From assembly GCA_009773005.1 (NCBI GenBank), contig WOUT01000005.1, forward strand, positions 23,160-87,159: a stretch of DNA of 64,000 nt. The letters run 5' to 3'. This document shows positions 52,090 to 62,300 of this stretch, piece by piece. The notes under the pieces are model-generated. The model had not been told where the DNA came from and did no database searches. It saw nothing but the letters and a program-made list of their open reading frames with translations. This DNA is from Chloroflexota bacterium (GTDB lineage Bacteria > Chloroflexota > Anaerolineae > Anaerolineales > Anaerolineaceae). How positions within the stretch are numbered: the first letter of the stretch is position 1; every line of letters begins with the position of its first letter. A program made the position numbers and the translations under genes.

Positions 52090-53427
52090 TTATTTGTTTA
52101 ACGCTTCTGCCTGAACTGCTGCCGCAGCGGTAAGGGCAGCATCAAGATTGCCGCCATTTAAATAATCCACAATGGCTTTCCATTCCGCACTTCCGAACCC
52201 ACCAGGAATCGAATCGCCGATATCGGGAGTAAAACCGGTTGCATTAGCCAGCAATTGCGCCTTTTTTAACAGGGCAGGATCAGTATAAGCATCCGCGCCA
52301 GCCATGTTCGGGGTTAAATCGAATCCGACTTCAGCCCACATTTTTCCACCTTTGGCGCTGCTCAAGTAAGCAACCAGCGCCTTTACAGCGGGTTTGTCGC
52401 TAAATGCCATCATCCAGTCGGAACCACCTTGCAAACCTTTGGCGCCCGGAACACCGAAGAAGTCATAATCGGGACCGTAAGCAAGATCCGGATAAGTCGC
52501 TTTGACTTCACCACCAGCGAAGCCTGATTGTTTGACCATCATGGCTTCTGCGGGATCAGAGAAAACTTTGTGGATGGCATTAAGGAACGAAGTAGACAAT
52601 GTTCCCTGAGCTCCGCCAACTGTATACTTCGCATCCGCCGCCCATTTGCCATAGATCTCGTAGGCTGCTTTCACACCAGGATCATCGTATGAAACGGTTC
52701 CATTGATGATGCCCATCACATATTCAGGGCCTTGAGTAACAAGCAGGATATCCTGGATAAAGTCGGAACCGGTCCAGCCGGTGGCATCGCCGGATTCCAT
52801 GCCCATTGACCAGGGCACCTTTCCGTCCGCAACCATTTTTTCAACCAGGGCGTCAAGGTCAGCCCAAGAAGCAGGGACAGCGTATCCGGCTGCGGCAAAG
52901 TTGGCCGGGTTATACCAAACAAGGGTCTTTGGGTCGGCTTTGACTGGTAGTCCAAGCCATTTGCCGTCGACAGTGCCGATGGCTTTCCAGTAATCGGCAT
53001 AATTGTCTGCATTCACGCCCAAATCGGGCATCGCAACAAGGAGATCCTTGTATTGGGTAAGTTGCGTCACGTTCCAAAAAGTGATGTCAGGGGGAGTGCC
53101 GGCTTTTACGCGGGTATCAAGCAAGGCTTGATCACGTGTGGATTCCGGTTTCAATACGATTCCGCATGTCTCTACGAATGGCGCAAGGATCTTATTGAGA
53201 TTCTCTTCTTCGTTACCTGACCACTGGTAGAGCATGCTGATTTCATCACCAGACGCAGTGCCCATGCAATCGATTTCCGGCGCTACAGGCACATCAGTTG
53301 GAGCTGGCGCCGGCGGTTCTGTCGGGGCTGGCGCCTGGGTTGGGGCCGGGGTTGCAACAGGAGCACACGCTGCAATAAGCATTCCTGCCAACAAGAGCCC
53401 AACAAGTACTTTAATTTTCTTGTTCAT
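52090..53427 (-). CDS. Extracellular alpha-glucoside-binding lipoprotein (AglE-like)
   Basis: 445 residues. Signal peptide with lipobox LIAAC giving lipidated C21, then a Pro/Thr/Ala-rich linker (about 22-50) and a solute-binding domain of the CUT1 family. Segments such as LYQWSGNEEENLNKIL, TRVKAGTPPDI and DWMMAFSDKPAVKALVAYL are typical of the AglE group for alpha-glucosides. AAAGGAGAG precedes the ATG. The protein is anchored outside the membrane and passes sugar to the two permeases encoded next. Such linkers are common in Chloroflexota, supporting the lineage call. Confidence 0.92.
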   Translation of the reverse strand: MNKKIKVLVGLLLAGMLIAACAPVATPAPTQAPAPTEPPAPAPTDVPVAPEIDCMGTASGDEISMLYQWSGNEEENLNKILAPFVETCGIVLKPESTRDQALLDTRVKAGTPPDITFWNVTQLTQYKDLLVAMPDLGVNADNYADYWKAIGTVDGKWLGLPVKADPKTLVWYNPANFAAAGYAVPASWADLDALVEKMVADGKVPWSMGMESGDATGWTGSDFIQDILLVTQGPEYVMGIINGTVSYDDPGVKAAYEIYGKWAADAKYTVGGAQGTLSTSFLNAIHKVFSDPAEAMMVKQSGFAGGEVKATYPDLAYGPDYDFFGVPGAKGLQGGSDWMMAFSDKPAVKALVAYLSSAKGGKMWAEVGFDLTPNMAGADAYTDPALLKKAQLLANATGFTPDIGDSIPGGFGSAEWKAIVDYLNGGNLDAALTAAAAVQAEALNK

Positions 53428-53498
53428 TTTTCTCTCCTTTAGAATAAATTACCTGTCCGATTATTTGCAATTACAGATTTTATTTTTCTAACCTCCTT

Positions 53499-53512
53499 CA
53501 ACTACGAGTTAC
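53499..53512. promoter_or_regulatory. Degenerate half-site of the LacI operator before the binding-protein gene
   Basis: Centred on CG, this site shares 9 of 14 positions with the perfect LacI palindrome at 54576, with one complete half GTTAC. Weak; could be chance. Confidence 0.2.
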
Positions 53513-53531
53513 AGTTCTTGAGGATGTGTAC

Positions 53532-54560
53532 TTACACTGCCTGTGAAGTGGATTCTCTGAGGATCAATTCTGTGTCAAGCAATATCCCGTTAAGATCCAA
53601 TTTTTCACCAAGAATCAATCGGATCAGACGGTCTCCGGCAGCCCAACCCAGGTCAAAAGCTGGTAACCGAATTGTAGAAAGCGGCGGGTCATAATATTGC
53701 GCCATCGGTACATCATCAAAACCAAATATCTCAATATCCCGGGGGATTCTCAAACCACTTTGCTTAATGGCCTGAATGGCGCCAATTGCTACAACATCAC
53801 TGGCGATAAACACCGCCGACGGGAGGGGTGACGATTTTAATATTTCTTTCATAGCCAAAAAACCACTGGCCGGAGTAAAATCGCCTTCCTTAATAAGACG
53901 ATCATCGATTTGGATGTTGGCTTTCGTGAGCGCATTGATATAACCGTTTTTTCGCTGTTGAGCAGAGGAATATTCGAGTTTTGCGTTGGTGATCATTCCG
54001 ATGCGTTTATGACCTATGGAGATTAAATGATTTACCGCGGTTTCGGATCCTGATTCAGCCTTAACGTCAACAAACGGGATGTCAGTATTTGCCATCTGAC
54101 CCAGCAACATGATCGGAACCCCTTCCTGGTGAAGCCTCATAAGTTCCGGGTCATTTTGCAGCGGGCCCGAGAGGATGATTCCGTCAACAAAATTCTCGGT
54201 GACCAATTGTGAATATTCGTTGGTGTTGGAGTGATTGATATGCTTCAACAAGACATGAAAACCGCGCTGACTCGCCACTTGCTCTATGCCGACGAGCACC
54301 TGGAGTAAAAATGCATCATTAAATACTTGTTCGGAACTTTGAAGCCGAACAAGCCCGATTGTCTTTGATTTACCGGAGGCAAGTTTTCGCCCCGAGGCGT
54401 CTGGGTGATAGTTTAATTGTCTGGCAGCCTCAAAAACTCTTTTTCGGGTTGCTTCTGAAATATTAACTTTGGGAATGTGATTTAAAACCAGGGAGACCGT
54501 GGTTCTTGAAACACCTGCAAGTAACGCAACATCAACACTGGTTGGTCTACGAGCGGACAA
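53532..54560 (-). CDS. LacI family transcriptional repressor
   Basis: 342 residues from a TTG at 54560. This start gives MSARRPTSVDVALLAGVSRTTV, the normal LacI N-terminus, and GAGGAG is 3 bp upstream. The more distant TTG at 54626 is actually the -35 box of the gene's own promoter. Helix-turn-helix (8-30), hinge RKLASGKSKTIGLV and a periplasmic-binding-like sensor domain follow (IFGFDDVPMAQYYDPPLSTIRLP near the end). It probably represses the alpha-glucoside transporter operon and itself, released by a sugar. Confidence 0.92.
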   Translation of the reverse strand: MSARRPTSVDVALLAGVSRTTVSLVLNHIPKVNISEATRKRVFEAARQLNYHPDASGRKLASGKSKTIGLVRLQSSEQVFNDAFLLQVLVGIEQVASQRGFHVLLKHINHSNTNEYSQLVTENFVDGIILSGPLQNDPELMRLHQEGVPIMLLGQMANTDIPFVDVKAESGSETAVNHLISIGHKRIGMITNAKLEYSSAQQRKNGYINALTKANIQIDDRLIKEGDFTPASGFLAMKEILKSSPLPSAVFIASDVVAIGAIQAIKQSGLRIPRDIEIFGFDDVPMAQYYDPPLSTIRLPAFDLGWAAGDRLIRLILGEKLDLNGILLDTELILRESTSQAV

Positions 54561-54575
54561 GAACTCCTCGAGTCT

Positions 54576-54591
54576 AGTAACACGTGTTACT
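54576..54591. promoter_or_regulatory. Perfect LacI-type operator
   Basis: AGTAACACGTGTTACT is a 16-bp perfect palindrome with the central CG typical of LacI-family sites. It lies directly after the -10 box of the lacI-like gene, so autorepression is likely. Confidence 0.8.
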
Positions 54592-54597
54592 GTTAAC

Positions 54598-54626
54598 AGT
54601 ATAGGGAATTTGAAGACGTTTGTCAA
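54598..54626 (-). promoter_or_regulatory. Sigma70 promoter of the LacI-transporter operon
   Basis: On the minus strand TTGACA (54626-54621) and TATACT (54603-54598) are separated by 17 bp. The operator follows 6 bp downstream of the -10 box. The resulting leader is only about 30 nt. Confidence 0.8.
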
Positions 54627-55009
54627 TAGTTTTGAAATGTCATGAATTTGGTTTCTGGTTTTCTGCCCGACTCGCGAGAACGTGGCTATTTTCCTGCCAA
54701 CTTTTTTTGGGCAGGATTAATGCAGGCTGGCTTTTGCTCGCTTTGGCTTACCTGGCGCAGACAGACCCCTTTGCATCCACCCAGAATAAAGCAACCCGGC
54801 GATAAGGCTCCAGGACGCGCCCACGTTTTAAGTTTCGATAATCTCAAAATAACGTGGACCCGGCGTTCACTTATCAACTACTTCAATTTAAATGTTAATA
54901 TCATAAACCATCGCCTGAGACAGCTTTCCGGTTTGTCTTCGAAAATTTGCATCAGGATGCAACGTCTTATGCCCGCACTGCCTTTTGCAGGAAACCCTGA
55001 TTCCTTTGA
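54627..55009. other. Intergenic region between the LacI promoter and the HD-GYP gene
   Basis: About 380 bp. It contains two short inverted repeats (54693-54715, CCTGCC/GGCAGG; 54947-54962, TTGCATC/GATGCAA). Neither is a convincing terminator. No gene supported. Confidence 0.4.
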
Positions 55010-58000
55010 TTAAAAGCGTCCGACCATTTCCAGAAAAGCCTTCACCACCGCCGGGTCAAAATGGGAGCCGGAGCCTTCCTTGATATGTGCCAGGGCTTTT
55101 TCCTTCTTCCAGGCTTTACGGTACGAACGGTCGGAAGTGAGAGCGTCGTACACATCTACAACTGTGAAAACGCGCGCCGCCAACGGGATCTGGCTGCCTT
55201 TCAATCCGCGCGGGTAGCCGGAGCCATCCCACTTTTCGTGATGGCAATACGGAATATCCAGCGCCTCGCGCAAGTAGGCAATTGGTGAAAGCATTTCAAA
55301 GGCCAGGGCAGGATGCTTACGCATAATATTCCCTTCTTCATCAGTGAGTGGACCTGGTTTGAGCAAAATCGCGTCTGTAATCCCCATTTTGCCAATATCA
55401 TGCAGCAGAGCGCCGCGCCGCACATTGACCAATTCTGTTTGATTCATGCCCATCTTTTCTGACAGATCGATGGTCATCTCCGAGACGCGCTGGGTGTGAC
55501 CCTCGGTTTCCTTGTCACGCAAGTCAAGCGCTTTCGACCAGCCTTCGATGGTGGCGTCATAAGCCATGGAAAGATCAATATTTGAACGTTGCAATCCATC
55601 AAACAATTGGGAATTATTGACCGCCATGGCAGCCTGGGCCGCCATCGTCTCGAGGAAACTCATATCGTCCGGGTCAAGCGCCAGTGGGTTTCGTTGAAAT
55701 ATTTCCAACACCCCCTTGATCTCGCCCTTGGCGACCAATGGAACGACGATCTGGGTCTCAAACCCCTCCGCCGCGACCATCTGCTGAAATTCATGAGTAT
55801 CAGACCCTGTCTGGTGCAAAAAGGACTGCGTAATCGTCCTTTTTTCAAGCGCGGCCCGCCCAGCCAGCCCTGTTCCAAGGCGAAGTTGGAAGCTTTCAAT
55901 GGCAGGCGATCTAAAACCACGCCCGGCGGCAAATTCCAGACGCAAGATCGACGGGTTGAACAACAAGATGTCCGCCGAATCCACGTCAAGTTGACTCACC
56001 ACCTGTTCAAGTAGAATATTCAACGTTAAGCGCAGATCCAGACTCGCATTGATGGTCTCGTCAACGGTGTGAATGGCTTTCAGGCGCTCGACCTGCCGCA
56101 TTGTTTGGTCATGTAAGCGCGCACGCTGGATGGCATTGCCGGCCATTTCAGTGATGGTGGTCAACAGGCGTATTTCCGGGTCGGTGAGCATGCGCGGCAG
56201 TTGAGCAGACACGAATAACAACCCGATAATCGCGTCTGCCGATCGGATCGGGACGCCGGCCCCGCCCCATCCAGCCGGGACGTTAGAGCGCAGTTCCTCA
56301 CGCAAGCGCATGTCACTCGCGAAATCGCTCGAAATGAGCGGCTTTCCGGTTTTCAGAATCTCCCCTGCCATGCCTTCGCTGGCTTTCATAGGCATTTCCG
56401 GGAGTTGTGAACACCAGCCGCCCGCAGCCGCTATCTTGATTTCACCGCGCTCCTGGTTTAACAACAAGATTGACCCTGCCTGCAAGTCTAGCACCTTCAG
56501 AGTCTCATCCAGTAAACGCGGCAGCATTTCTTCGACCGTTTGAGCGGTACGCAGAGCGGTGGAGATGCGGTTAATCGTTTCCAGTTCCGCCAGGCGCTGG
56601 CGCGTTTCATTAAACAGGCGTGCATTTTCGATCGCCGCCGCAGCCTGGCTGGCAAAAGCCTGAGCCAGATTAACGTGGGATTCATTAAAAGCGTCGGGGG
56701 TGAAACTGTCCACCGTCAGATGCCCGATCACCTTTTCCCGCACAACAAGCGGTACCCCCAACCATCCGCGTACTCGCCCGCTGTCTCCCCAATTTTGCCA
56801 GCGTTCATCTACCTTAACATCCGGCAAAATCAAAGGACGCCGAGTTTCATAGATATCACGCGTGAGGGGATCGTCGCCCAGAAACTTCTTTGAAATCACC
56901 TTTTCGGGATGAGCAAAACCACGTCCCGCCACGCTGCGGAGGTGGTTGTTTTCCTTCAAGAAGAGGGCTGCGCTATCGTAAGGGATGACCTGAGCCAGTT
57001 GAACCAGCAAGCCATCCAGCACCTCGCCAAGCTCCAGGCTGGAAGTCAGGGCGGCGGCGGCCATCCGCAAGGTCTCGGATTGTTGGCGGGAGGTGTGCTC
57101 GGATTCGAACAGGCGCAGTTTTTCGATGGCGGTAGCCAAGGTCCCGGCAATGGTGACCAGCAGGCTCTCATCGGCTGCGCTGAAGAAATTAACCGAGTTG
57201 CTTTCAACATTCACGGCGCCGAGCAGGCGTTCTCCGAGCGTAATCGGCGCGCACAATTCAGAAAGCGTCTCGGCTTTTACGCGAAAATATTGCGGGTCAA
57301 GGCGTACATCTGCAACCCGCATCGGCTGGCGGCTGGCGGCCACCTGCCCGATCACACCCTGTCCGAGCTGCAATTGAATATCGCGATTCACCTCGCGCGT
57401 TACCCCGTGATACGAGGGATGAGGAGTCAGGAGACCTGACGCCTCGTCGAATAACAGCACGCCGCACGTATCCGGGTAGAGAGAGTTAAATATGATTTGA
57501 GTGACATTCTCCAGCAGGGTGTCCAGGTCATCCGCCTTGGTGCAGGCAACCGCGACCATGTTAAGCACTGACAATTCCTGCACCTGACGCTGCAGCTCTT
57601 CTGCTGTCTGTTTGGTGGCGGTGACGTCGCGCTGCACGCCAAAGTGACCGGTAATACGCCCTTGAGCGTCGTAAAGACAGATATAATCGCCCTCAATCCA
57701 CATCTGCGTGCCGTCAAGCCGGCGTTCATCAGTTTCTACATGCAAGCGCCCGGCGTCAAAAAATTCACGCCAGACTTGCCGCCCTTGTTCAAGATCATGG
57801 GCGAAGAAATCAGCGGGTGTCAGCCCAATGTATTGGTCGCGCGTTGTCCGGTACTGCATCAGCATGGCATCGTTGACCTTGGTGATGCGCTGGTGGGCAA
57901 ATGCGTAATCGAGGGTTTTCTCCTTGTCGATGCTGTCATCCCAGCGCACCGGCTCATCCAGCATCATGAAGAAAAAGCCATCCAGTGATTGAGCGAAGAA

Positions 58001-58846
58001 TAATTCCAGACGGGCTTCGCTCTCGCGCAAGGCGGCCTGCTCACGCGCCCATTGCGTACGATGGTAGGCATTCTCGATGGCAACCGGCAGGCGGTGTAGA
58101 TAGCCCGGGTTCTTGACAATGTAATCAGCCGCACCCAGTCTGATGACTTTGGCGGCGATCGCTTCATCGCCCTGTCCGGTAACCAAAACAATCGGCATGT
58201 CTAGCCCGCGGATTTCTTGAACCTGTTTCATCAGTGCAAGCGCGTTGTTGCCGGGCATACTGTAATCCAGCAGCAGAACGTCGGGCGCATTAGCTTCATC
58301 TTTCACCGTCTTGATTAAATAGTCCAGCGCTTCTTCGTTGGATTTCACGATTTTCAGCTGGAAATGCGGCGCGAATTTTCGCATATGGCGGAGGGTCAAG
58401 TCGATATCCGTGGCGTTGTGTTCGGCATACAGTACGCGTAACTGCCGATTGAGTGATTTGGATGCGCTGCGATAGCGCTGCAAGGCATTTTCCAACACTT
58501 TTGGTAATTGGTTGATAAAATCAGTGCGCTTAACGACGTAATCGTCTGCGCCGCCCTTGAGCGCTGTGACGGCGGTTTCTTCGTCACCTGTGCCAGTAAC
58601 CACGACGACTGCCAGCGGCAGACCGCGTCTGCGAATGTGGCTCAGAATTGCCAGCCCATCGCCGTCTGTCAGTTTCAAATCGGTCAGGACGATATCATAA
58701 TTGGCAGCGCCTTGCGCTGACAGGCGCTTGAGCCCTTCGCGCTGGGTGCTGACGATTTCGAAAGTTGTCTGAGGCGCTGTGTTTACGAGCGCGCGCCGCA
58801 TCAAATCAGCATCTTGGGGGTCGTCTTCGATACACAGGATTTTCAT
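55010..58846 (-). CDS. REC-REC-PAS-GAF4-HD-GYP signalling protein (predicted c-di-GMP phosphodiesterase)
   Basis: 1278 residues, cytoplasmic. Two receiver domains: 1-125 with phosphoacceptor D56 and acidic pair D8-D9, and 137-265 with D194 but with the acidic pair replaced by E142-H143, so perhaps inactive. A PAS domain (275-410), four GAF domains (about 425-580, 595-745, 755-910 and 922-1080), then HD-GYP (1095-1275) with HD at 1149-1150, HHE at 1202-1204 and the GYP triad at 1210-1212. The HD-GYP signature is complete, suggesting hydrolysis of cyclic di-GMP. It is probably the output of the upstream kinase and response regulator. Confidence 0.9.
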   Translation of the reverse strand: MKILCIEDDPQDADLMRRALVNTAPQTTFEIVSTQREGLKRLSAQGAANYDIVLTDLKLTDGDGLAILSHIRRRGLPLAVVVVTGTGDEETAVTALKGGADDYVVKRTDFINQLPKVLENALQRYRSASKSLNRQLRVLYAEHNATDIDLTLRHMRKFAPHFQLKIVKSNEEALDYLIKTVKDEANAPDVLLLDYSMPGNNALALMKQVQEIRGLDMPIVLVTGQGDEAIAAKVIRLGAADYIVKNPGYLHRLPVAIENAYHRTQWAREQAALRESEARLELFFAQSLDGFFFMMLDEPVRWDDSIDKEKTLDYAFAHQRITKVNDAMLMQYRTTRDQYIGLTPADFFAHDLEQGRQVWREFFDAGRLHVETDERRLDGTQMWIEGDYICLYDAQGRITGHFGVQRDVTATKQTAEELQRQVQELSVLNMVAVACTKADDLDTLLENVTQIIFNSLYPDTCGVLLFDEASGLLTPHPSYHGVTREVNRDIQLQLGQGVIGQVAASRQPMRVADVRLDPQYFRVKAETLSELCAPITLGERLLGAVNVESNSVNFFSAADESLLVTIAGTLATAIEKLRLFESEHTSRQQSETLRMAAAALTSSLELGEVLDGLLVQLAQVIPYDSAALFLKENNHLRSVAGRGFAHPEKVISKKFLGDDPLTRDIYETRRPLILPDVKVDERWQNWGDSGRVRGWLGVPLVVREKVIGHLTVDSFTPDAFNESHVNLAQAFASQAAAAIENARLFNETRQRLAELETINRISTALRTAQTVEEMLPRLLDETLKVLDLQAGSILLLNQERGEIKIAAAGGWCSQLPEMPMKASEGMAGEILKTGKPLISSDFASDMRLREELRSNVPAGWGGAGVPIRSADAIIGLLFVSAQLPRMLTDPEIRLLTTITEMAGNAIQRARLHDQTMRQVERLKAIHTVDETINASLDLRLTLNILLEQVVSQLDVDSADILLFNPSILRLEFAAGRGFRSPAIESFQLRLGTGLAGRAALEKRTITQSFLHQTGSDTHEFQQMVAAEGFETQIVVPLVAKGEIKGVLEIFQRNPLALDPDDMSFLETMAAQAAMAVNNSQLFDGLQRSNIDLSMAYDATIEGWSKALDLRDKETEGHTQRVSEMTIDLSEKMGMNQTELVNVRRGALLHDIGKMGITDAILLKPGPLTDEEGNIMRKHPALAFEMLSPIAYLREALDIPYCHHEKWDGSGYPRGLKGSQIPLAARVFTVVDVYDALTSDRSYRKAWKKEKALAHIKEGSGSHFDPAVVKAFLEMVGRF

Positions 58847-58928
58847 GGCTGCTTTGTCCTAATCAAAAAACATGACACAGAAATCTTGATAAAAAGTCCG
58901 GGCTGCTTCTATAAAATCGTGTGTCCCG

Positions 58929-59387
58929 TTACAAATTATTCACCTCAATCAAATCATCCCGGGCGGGCGCATAGTTAAGCGCACTCCAGTATGTGTCGAT
59001 CAAGGCGACAATCTCACTAAAGCGATCGAAATCCACAGGTTTCACGATGTAAGAATTGGCACCCAGTTCGTAGGCAGCATTGATGTCGCGGTCTTCCTGA
59101 GAGGAAGTGAGCACCACTACTGGAATTACCCTGTACATGACATGGGTTTTTAACTGACGCAGCACTTCCAGTCCGTCCACCTTCGGCAGTTTGAGGTCAA
59201 GCAGGATGACCGACGGCAGCGGTTCGCCAATATCCCAGCGATGGAAAAAATCGAGGGCTTCCTGACCATCCCGCGCAACCACCACCGTTGTGGTCACCAT
59301 GCGGCGGGCGAAAGCCCGTATTGTCAGGTCAACTTCCATCGGGTTGTCTTCTACCAGCAAGATGGAGGCGCTTGCCATTGTGTTCAT
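58929..59387 (-). CDS. Single-domain response regulator (Rcp1-like)
   Basis: 152 residues, one REC domain. Acidic pair E13-D14, phosphoacceptor D64 in LLDLKLPKVDG and conserved K116 in YIVKPVDF. The inserted sequence around FHRWDIGEPLP after helix 2 is typical of the Rcp1 group that partners phytochrome-like histidine kinases. Its ATG overlaps the stop of the histidine kinase gene, indicating coupled expression and a cognate pair. It has no output domain and may relay phosphate to the REC-HD-GYP protein encoded 82 bp downstream. Confidence 0.92.
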   Translation of the reverse strand: MNTMASASILLVEDNPMEVDLTIRAFARRMVTTTVVVARDGQEALDFFHRWDIGEPLPSVILLDLKLPKVDGLEVLRQLKTHVMYRVIPVVVLTSSQEDRDINAAYELGANSYIVKPVDFDRFSEIVALIDTYWSALNYAPARDDLIEVNNL

Positions 59388-62300
59388 TTCGGTACCTCCA
59401 GATAAAAAGTGGCGCCTTTTCCAGGCACGCTTTCACCCCACACCTTCCCCCCCATCCGTTCCATGGCTTTTTTGACGATCGCCAGTCCGATGCCAGTGCC
59501 GGGAAATTCTTCCTGAGTTTGCAGGCGCTGAAAAATATCGAAAATCTGCGGGTAGTGGCGCATGTCAAAACCGATGCCGTTGTCTTTCACCCAGATGTTG
59601 CATATTTTCTCCTCCTCGCGTCCGCCGATTTCGACAGCCGGTTTTGCAACTTGCGCGGTGAACTTGAGCGCATTGTCAATGAGATTTCGTAAAACCATGC
59701 TTAATCCGTCAGGGTCAGCAGTGACGGCCCGGGAAGGAAGTTGAACCGTAATCTTAACTCCGCGCTTTAAAACCTCATCACCCCGCTCGGCAAGCAAACC
59801 ATTCACCAGGGCAGACAGGTTGACCTTTTCCTGCGAAAAATGCCGGCGTTCCAGCCGCGAGTAAGCGAGCAGGTCATCGATCAAGTGTCTCATGTGCAAA
59901 GATGCGCTTCGGATGTTTTTCAGAAATGCGCGGCCCTCCTCATCCAGCCTGTCAGCGTGATCCTCCAGCAGCAGGAGTGAATAACTGTCTATGCCGCGCA
60001 GCGGAGTTTTAAGATCGTGCGAAACAGAATAGGTGAAGGCTTCCAGTTCGGTGTTTTTAACCTGTAATTCCAGAGTGCGTTCCTTCACGCGGTTTTCAAG
60101 TTCCTGGGCATGACGTTGAACTTCAGTGAATAACCGGGCGTTGCGGATGCCGCTGGTAACCTGGCTGGCGATTGTCTCGAGGAACCCTGAGCGGGATTCA
60201 AAATCACGTTCCTCCTTGGAGGCCAGCCCGACCACGCCGATGATCTCTTCGCCAGTACGCAAAGGCAGCGCGGCGAAAGAGCGGAAGCCTGCCCGCTTGC
60301 ACTCTTTCCATGAGCAGCGCAAATCAGTAAAGATATTGGCAGAATAGAGCGGTTTTCCTTCACTGACAGCCAGCCCGCAGATGCATTGCCCCACGCGATG
60401 TTCGGGGATTTCGGCAAGAGCAAAACTTGCATCTTTGGATTCACACCCAACCAGATTCAGTTTTTCGCCGTCCCGCAAAAACAGGAAGGCGGTTTCGTTG
60501 TCGATTGCGGCGGATAATTCTTTCACCGCATCCGAGACCACTTCTTCCAGCGAAAGCGACTGGCTGATGCGCCTGCCCAAAATATTGAGCGCAGTTAATT
60601 CTTCGTTTCTGCGTTTGAGTTCGTCTTCGACGCACTTGCGCTCGGTGATGACTTCTGAGAAGAGAATAATTCCGCCGATTTCACCTCGACGTTCGTACCA
60701 CGGACGGATTTCCCAGCGCACCCAGTCCAACTTACCGCTGGCGCGCGGGAAGGGATCTTCCTCGGCTCTTTCGGTCGCTCCCGCCAAACAGCGCCGATGA
60801 ATTTCCTTCCAGCGTTCGGGAATCTCCGGGAGAATCTCGTAATGTGAGCGCCCGATCACTTCCGGTTTGCCCAAGTCATAGTCAGTCAGGTAGCGGCGGC
60901 TGGCGACGATGTATTTCATTTCGCGGTCGAACATGGCGATGGCTGCCGGAGTATTCTCAATGAACAGCCTAAGTAACTGCTCGTTGCGTTGCAGTTTTTC
61001 TTCAGCCCGCTTGCGCTCGGTGATGTCATAGAAAGTGCTAACCAGGTACTTTTTCCCCTGAACAGTAATGATTTGACCGGACACTAAGCCATTGCGAATC
61101 GCGCCAGACTTATGGTTCAAATCCGCTTCAAAATTTCTCACTAAACCATCGGTTTGGAGTTTAGATAAAAAGTGAATGCGAGCGTCAGAATCTGCCCACA
61201 TTTTCAAATCAGCTGTGTTTTTCCCCAATGCTTCTTCACGGCTGTAACCGGTTATTCGGAAAAAATTATCATTGACCTCAATCGTTTTTCCATCAGGCAG
61301 CGAAGAAAGGATCATGGATCCTGGAGCCGTCTTAAAAATTGCCTGGAATTTTTCTTCACTTTCGATCAGTTTGTCTTCAGCTTTTCTGCGCTCTGTGATG
61401 TCTTCCACACTCGACCAGATGAAGCGTTCCCCCTCCTGCGTGAATATTAGACCCTGTAACCGGGCGGGAATGAGCGCGCCATCTTTGTGAATGTATTCTT
61501 TTTCAAAAGGTCCGTAGACGCCGGTTTCTTTCAGATTCTTTAATTGCTCGGCTTCCTGTTGCGCATACTTTTCAGGCGTGATATCCCAGTAGGACAGTTT
61601 TAATGTCTCTTCCACCGTACGACCCAGGATCTTTGCATAAGCAGGATTGACATCCACAAGCGATCCGTCCATTCTGCACAACGCCAGCCCGATGGGTGAG
61701 GTTTCGAAAAGCAATCGGTTATAGGCTTCACTCGTGCGCAGTTTTTCTTCCGCCTGCTTGCGTTCGGTGATGTCGACACTAAGGGCTGATACACCAATAA
61801 TTTTTCCGTTCGAAAGAATGGGGTTTAGAAAGACATTAAAATAGAACCTGACACCTTGAATTGTCTCTCCGAATTCAAAAGATACTTTTTCGCCGGATAG
61901 AGCGGCATCATATTTTGGTTTCCAATATGCTTTTAATTCAGGAGAAAGGATTTTTATCAGATTAAGACCAACTTTTAATTTCACATGATAGGCAGCTAGG
62001 TAGGCATTTCTAAAAAAGTCGTTGCATATAATGAGATGGTAATTGGTGTCGAGAGACCAGATGGATTCATTCCTGTTATTTATTAACGCATTTAGATTTG
62101 ATTCCGAAACTGCCTTCGCTTCTTCCGTCCTTTTTCTTACTTCAATTTCCGATTGCAGATCTTCCGTTAATTTGTGTGAAGCACGTTGAGCTTTTTTGAT
62201 TTCGGCATAAGAGTTAATTAATTCTTCATTTTTTTGTATCAGCGCTCCGGTTCGTTGCTGAACCAGAACTTCAAGCCCGTCTCTTGATCGCTGTAATTCG

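Noticed and set aside
53491..53499. SD-like AAGGAGGT (minus strand) upstream of the binding-protein gene
   Set aside because: No start codon follows at a suitable distance; the gene has its own AAAGGAG.
54561..54626. Upstream TTG start for the LacI regulator
   Set aside because: The TTG lies in the -35 box and the extra residues would be encoded by the promoter and operator.
54693..54715. CCTGCC/GGCAGG hairpin as terminator of the HD-GYP gene
   Set aside because: It is about 300 bp from the stop, and the T-run lies in the loop, not after the stem.
55589..56014. Long plus-strand frames across the GAF and HD-GYP gene
   Set aside because: They are shadows of a GC-rich coding strand; the minus-strand domains are continuous and well conserved.
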